The translations under genes and the position numbers were made by a program. This document shows, one piece after another, positions 60,881 through 64,000 of a stretch of DNA of 64,000 nt. Source of the DNA: Butyrivibrio sp. XPD2006 (GTDB taxonomy: Bacteria; Bacillota; Clostridia; Lachnospirales; Lachnospiraceae); assembly GCF_000420865.1 (NCBI RefSeq), contig NZ_ATVT01000013.1:50334-114333 (forward strand). The letters are read 5' to 3'. Under the pieces are notes generated by a model. The model saw only the letters and a program-made list of their open reading frames with translations. It made no database searches and was not told the DNA's origin. The number at the start of each line of letters is the position of its first letter. Position 1 is the stretch's first letter.

Positions 60881-62065
60881 ATGGATGAAAAAAATGCAAA
60901 AAACGGCAATGAATACCAGCGCCCATCCAATGAAGAAAAGCTGAAAGAGCTGACGGACAAGTTACAGGATGGTGTAAAGGCAGTCCGTGACAGTACAGAA
61001 TACAAAAAGCTGCTTGCAACAATGGCAAAGTTTCCGCATTATTCCCTGAACAACTGCATGCTCATAGCGATGCAGAAGCCCGATGCTACTTTATGTCAGG
61101 GCTATAATGCCTGGAAAAAGATGGGGCGCTATGTAAGAAAAGGCGAGAAAGGCATAAAGGTCATAGCGCCAAGCCCTTATACAATCCAAAAGGAAGTGGA
61201 TGTGCTGGATTCAAAAGGTCGCCCTGTTCTTGATCAGGACGGGGAGCCTGTGAAACAGACAAAGGAACTCAATCTCATGGGATTCAAGGCAGAGACAACC
61301 TTTGATATTTCACAGACGGAAGGAAAAGAGCTTCCGAGAGTCGGAGTTGATGAGCTTAAGGGCAGCATTGATAAGTATGAGTTCCTTATGGGAGTTCTTA
61401 AGGATATAAGTCCTGTTCCAATCGGTTTTGAGGATATCAGGAGTGGAGCTAAGGGATATTATCACATAAAAGATAAGAGGATCGCGGTTCAGCAGGGAAT
61501 GAGTGAGCTGCAGACTCTTAAGACCTGTATTCATGAGATAACTCATGCGATGCTTCACGGAGATACAACTGAGAATATCAGCAAGAACCGCAAGGAACTT
61601 GAGGCTGAAGGCACAGCAAGTATTGTGTTATCTTTCATGGGCTATAACACAGATGATTACAGTTATCCGTATCTTTGTGGATATACATCCGATGCGGATA
61701 TGAAAGAACTCAAGGCTTCGCTTGGAACAATCAGACAGACTTCATCTAGGATCATCAAGAAGATTGAGGATAAGCTGGGAGAGATCTACAAGGAGAGAAA
61801 TCCTGAGATTGTAGCTGATAATGAGCCTGTGAAAGTTGCGGATAGTAAGGCGGTGAAAACAGCAAAGGATACTCCTTTGAGAGAGCCTGTGGAAAATCCG
61901 GAAAAGGTAGTTGCCGAGAGGCGAATACTTGGAACTGTAAGGATCTTGCCGGATGGATGGGGAGGCATGAAGCAGTCGCTTCTTGATAATCTAAGCCTTC
62001 GGAAGAACCAGATAAAAAATGATCCTGCGGCTAAGCCGGTAAAAAAAGATAGGGAGGTGTGTTGA
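60881..62065 (+). CDS. ArdC-like ssDNA-binding protein with ImmA/IrrE-type zinc metallopeptidase domain
   Basis: The 394-residue protein has an ArdC-type N-terminal domain (about 20-150; FPHYSLNNCMLIAMQKPDAT, YNAWKKMGRYVRKGEKGIKV) and a metallopeptidase-like domain with CIHEITHAMLHG near 226 (HExxH) and ELEAEGTASIVLSFMGY near 246. ArdC proteins bind single-stranded DNA and can protect incoming DNA from restriction. The C-terminus carries KQSLLDNLSLRKNQ at residue 364, the motif found in three other element proteins. AAGAGGAGA precedes ATG 60881. Confidence 0.83.
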   Translation: MDEKNAKNGNEYQRPSNEEKLKELTDKLQDGVKAVRDSTEYKKLLATMAKFPHYSLNNCMLIAMQKPDATLCQGYNAWKKMGRYVRKGEKGIKVIAPSPYTIQKEVDVLDSKGRPVLDQDGEPVKQTKELNLMGFKAETTFDISQTEGKELPRVGVDELKGSIDKYEFLMGVLKDISPVPIGFEDIRSGAKGYYHIKDKRIAVQQGMSELQTLKTCIHEITHAMLHGDTTENISKNRKELEAEGTASIVLSFMGYNTDDYSYPYLCGYTSDADMKELKASLGTIRQTSSRIIKKIEDKLGEIYKERNPEIVADNEPVKVADSKAVKTAKDTPLREPVENPEKVVAERRILGTVRILPDGWGGMKQSLLDNLSLRKNQIKNDPAAKPVKKDREVC

Positions 62066-62478
62066 TGGGAACAGTAGATGATGGCTGGAAGGATGCATCC
62101 GATTTTGCAGATGAGCTTCCTTTCGGTAATTTTGAAGATGGCAGTGGTACAACACAGGCTTATGAAGCCGATGATATTGTCGGTAACTGCCCTGTGTGTG
62201 GTACGCATGTTGTAGAACGTGAAAAGGGATTCTTCTGTAACAATATGGACTGCAACTTTGCACTCTGGAAGAATAACAGATTTTTCCAGGCTATAGGCAA
62301 GGAGATGACCAGAGAAGTTGCGGATGACCTTGTGAATGGTGGAACAGTCAAGCTCGTTGACTGTAGGTCTCAGAGAACAGGAAATATATTTAGCTGCTAT
62401 GTTGATCTTACAACTGACGAGGAGGGAAAAGCTCATTTCGAGATCCGATTTCCCAAAGGCGGGCGCAGAAGGGAGTGA
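62065..62478 (+). CDS. Zinc-ribbon protein, topoisomerase C-terminal repeat type
   Basis: The 137-residue protein has an acidic N-terminus (about 1-38) and one copy of the topoisomerase C-terminal zinc repeat: GNCPVCGTHVVEREKGFFCN, NNMDCNFALWKNNRFFQAIG, KEMTREVADDLVNGGTVKLV. This repeat binds DNA in bacterial topoisomerases; here it stands alone and would be a DNA-binding accessory factor. ATG 62065 overlaps the preceding stop by one base and lies seven bases after GGGAGG. Confidence 0.7.
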   Translation: MGTVDDGWKDASDFADELPFGNFEDGSGTTQAYEADDIVGNCPVCGTHVVEREKGFFCNNMDCNFALWKNNRFFQAIGKEMTREVADDLVNGGTVKLVDCRSQRTGNIFSCYVDLTTDEEGKAHFEIRFPKGGRRRE

Positions 62479-62485
62479 TATCGTT

Positions 62486-63247
62486 ATGGAAAGAAGAACA
62501 GGAACACCCATTGAAAAGTGGGATGATGTTAATGGTAAGACTACAGATGCAACCGCTGTTTCTGTAAATGACCTGTCACAGGGCGAGAGGTTTATACAGC
62601 TTCGTGAGAGTACAGGTATGAACAGAACAGAGTTTGCAGATTATCTCGGTATTCCTTACAGAACAATGCAGGACTGGGAACGTGATGCGCGTACCATGCC
62701 AAACTATGTTTTCGCTCTCATCGAGTATAAGGTTACTGCTGAGTTTGGCTTAAGAGTTCCGCAGGAACTTGATCCTAACACAATCGGTAATGTCAGAAGA
62801 GGTCTTGAGGATCAGCTGGAGCAGAACGACAATATGATCGGTGATGGTGTGATCAACAATGTTGCTCCTCAGAATCCTGTGGAGAATATGAAGGATGACA
62901 ATGCCAACGGAATTCCTGATGAACAAGAGAAATCCATAGAAGAACTTGAAGCTGAGCGCGACAACCTCACAAAAGAGCTATACGAATATGAAAGTAGTGT
63001 CGATATGTATATGCTCAGTAGAGGTGGAGAAAGTGATTATTCTGATGGCATGGTTGATGATATCATTGCAATGAGGCAAGAAATTGAAGCACTCGATGCA
63101 AAGATTGAGGGACTGCATGAACAACAAAAAATGGAATCTGTTAGCGTGAATGCCGAGAAAAAATCTCTTCTGGATCAGCTTCATGAGCTGAAACCAGAAC
63201 CTTCGGAACGTTCTCACAGATCATTGCATCCCGAACTGGTACTGTGA
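62486..63247 (+). CDS. Helix-turn-helix protein with coiled-coil region
   Basis: The 253-residue protein has an HTH at about 34-75 (FIQLRESTGMNRTEFADYLG, IPYRTMQDWERDARTMPNYV), an Asn/Asp-rich linker (about 105-150), a coiled coil (about 152-215) and the end segment EKKSLLDQLHELKPE at residue 224. It may regulate transfer genes or be part of the relaxosome. GGGAG is ten bases before ATG 62486; a longer in-frame start at 62336 lies inside the zinc-ribbon gene. MobC starts one base after its stop. Confidence 0.7.
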   Translation: MERRTGTPIEKWDDVNGKTTDATAVSVNDLSQGERFIQLRESTGMNRTEFADYLGIPYRTMQDWERDARTMPNYVFALIEYKVTAEFGLRVPQELDPNTIGNVRRGLEDQLEQNDNMIGDGVINNVAPQNPVENMKDDNANGIPDEQEKSIEELEAERDNLTKELYEYESSVDMYMLSRGGESDYSDGMVDDIIAMRQEIEALDAKIEGLHEQQKMESVSVNAEKKSLLDQLHELKPEPSERSHRSLHPELVL

Positions 63248-63248
63248 C

Positions 63249-63584
63249 ATGGCAGTAAGTTATGGCGAGAGCATCCTTATCAAAATGACTCCTGAAGACA
63301 TCAAGGCCATAGAAGCCAAGATGGAACTGGCTGGGATTAAGAACCGGAGCGCTTATATCAGAAAGATGGCAAGGGATGGATATATCATCAACCTGGATCT
63401 CTCGGATATAAAAGAGGTAATCAGACTCCTTCGTATCAACAGCAATAATATAAACCAGATTGCAAAGAAAGCTAATGAAACCGGAAACATATATCAGTAT
63501 GATATTAAAGAAGTCCAGTCGCAGCTTGATGAAATCTGGGAAGCGGTAAGAGGAATACTTGAAAGATTGGCGAACATAAGCTGA
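63249..63584 (+). CDS. mobC: MobC-like relaxosome accessory protein
   Basis: The 111-residue protein has a ribbon-helix-helix-like N-terminus (ESILIKMTPEDIKAIEAKME, LAGIKNRSAYIRKMARDGY) and the MobC (PF05713) region LLRINSNNINQIAKKANETG near 66. MobC binds the transfer origin and helps the relaxase. In related elements a relaxase gene follows at once; here a terminator and an MFS gene follow instead. It starts one base after the HTH gene. Confidence 0.85.
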   Translation: MAVSYGESILIKMTPEDIKAIEAKMELAGIKNRSAYIRKMARDGYIINLDLSDIKEVIRLLRINSNNINQIAKKANETGNIYQYDIKEVQSQLDEIWEAVRGILERLANIS

Positions 63585-63589
63585 GTTAT

Positions 63590-63633
63590 GCGGCCATGGG
63601 AAAGGAATTATTTCTTTTCTCGTGGCCGCTTTT
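63590..63633 (+). terminator. Strong terminator after mobC
   Basis: GCGGCCA and TGGCCGC close a stem continued by GGGAAAGGAA/TTCTTTTCTC, followed by TTTT. It ends the transfer operon. Confidence 0.85.
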
Positions 63634-63647
63634 CTGATTCTGTTTGA

Positions 63648-63656
63648 TGGTATAAT
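63648..63656 (+). promoter_or_regulatory. Extended -10 promoter of the MFS gene
   Basis: TGG followed by TATAAT (63651-63656), 61 bases before the MFS start. No good -35 is seen, as often with extended -10 promoters. Confidence 0.6.
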
Positions 63657-63716
63657 GGTGGATGAATTTATATTCCAGATAATGAAATAAGCAAATCGGG
63701 ATTAGTGGAGTAGAAC

Positions 63717-64000
63717 ATGGATAAAAAAAGGGCTTTGTCTGGCGCCATAATATTTATAACCCTGATGGGAATCGTAAGTCTGTTTTCGGACATGACTCAT
63801 GAAGGCGCCAGAAGCATATTGGGCGAATATCTGAACCTCGCAGGGGCATCCGCTACAACCATCGGATTTGTGTCCGGTATAGGAGAATTGTGCGGGTATT
63901 CACTAAGGCTCATATCCGGATTTATAGCAGATAAAACGAAGAAATACTGGACATTTGTTATCACAGGCTATGTAATACAGGCTCTGGCGATTCCTGCACT
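63717..64000 (+). CDS. Major facilitator superfamily transporter, N-terminal part (runs off window)
   Basis: From ATG 63717, with GTGGAG seven bases upstream, 94 codons remain open to the window end. The sequence has hydrophobic helices (ALSGAIIFITLMGIVSLFSD; ATTIGFVSGIGELCGYSLRL; YWTFVITGYVIQALAIPAL) and the loop motif LRLISGFIADKTKKYW, which fits the GxxxDxxxR/K signature between TM2 and TM3 of MFS proteins. The substrate is unknown. It has its own promoter after the ICE terminator; whether it is cargo or flanking chromosome cannot be decided here. Confidence 0.8.
   Translation, partial: MDKKRALSGAIIFITLMGIVSLFSDMTHEGARSILGEYLNLAGASATTIGFVSGIGELCGYSLRLISGFIADKTKKYWTFVITGYVIQALAIPA

Larger units (their letters stand above)
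33017..63633 (+). mobile_element. Integrative conjugative element (extent approximate)
   Basis: The block runs from the DUF6462/ParA/ParB/RepA_N module to the MobC terminator. It holds a Gram-positive type IV secretion set (PcfB, VirD4, Maff2, TrbL-like, PrgI, VirB4, NlpC/P60 hydrolase, DUF4315, DUF4366), an ArdC-like protein and MobC, with about 10 kb of cargo. The chromosomal lysS lies directly to its left. No integrase, excisionase or relaxase is seen, and no att repeats were found, so the ends are set by gene content only. Confidence 0.75.

Overview
The window looks like a chromosomal stretch from a low-to-mid GC Gram-positive anaerobe of the Lachnospiraceae, most like Butyrivibrio or Pseudobutyrivibrio. 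This is inferred from a SAM-I riboswitch on metK, AGGAGG-type ribosome binding sites, a XylFII/LytS/YesN-like sugar-sensing cluster, a SleB-type wall hydrolase, and a Firmicutes conjugative element of the PrgI/Maff2/VirB4/DUF4366 type. No rRNA, tRNA or CRISPR array was recognised.

Positions 1-32761 are mostly core chromosome. A minus-strand group (GH2 glycosidase start, DUF975 membrane protein, HExxH zinc-protein, small membrane protein) faces away from tex. Between tex and metK sits a compact 1.5 kb repeat element: two inverted 240-bp arms, each with four 41-bp hairpin-ended units, around one PD-(D/E)XK-like nuclease gene. Then come riboswitch-controlled metK, convergent dnaE, and pfkA. A sugar module follows: membrane-anchored sugar-binding sensor, YesM-type kinase, YesN-type regulator, lipoprotein binding protein, then a ChvE/MmsA/MmsB-like importer. 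A housekeeping run completes the core: a TrmH-type methyltransferase, proC, SleB-like hydrolase, argF, birA, coaX, a DUF6145-like gene, dusB, greA and lysS.

Downstream of lysS, 33017-63633 is an integrative conjugative element (ICE). Its left module has two DUF6462 genes, parA, parB and two RepA_N initiators. Cargo at 38374-48334 is a nickel/peptide-type ABC importer with a methyltransferase and a DUF4198 protein, an aspartoacylase-family gene, and a TetR/radical-SAM divergon. Two broken XRE regulators flank the cargo. The transfer module is DUF5688, PcfB, VirD4, Maff2, a TrbL/VirB6-like protein, PrgI, VirB4, an NlpC/P60 hydrolase, DUF4315, DUF4366, an ArdC-like protein, a zinc-ribbon protein, an HTH protein and MobC. 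No integrase or relaxase is visible. The window ends in an MFS transporter gene.

The observations most worth a second look are: (1) the nuclease flanked by inverted palindromic arrays; (2) a K-x-S-L-(L/V)-x-x-L motif placed about 30-36 residues from the C-terminus in four otherwise unrelated ICE proteins; (3) five 11-bp iterons before the transfer module; (4) a chain of hairpins around the Maff2 gene; (5) the importer-methyltransferase-DUF4198 metal-uptake cluster.
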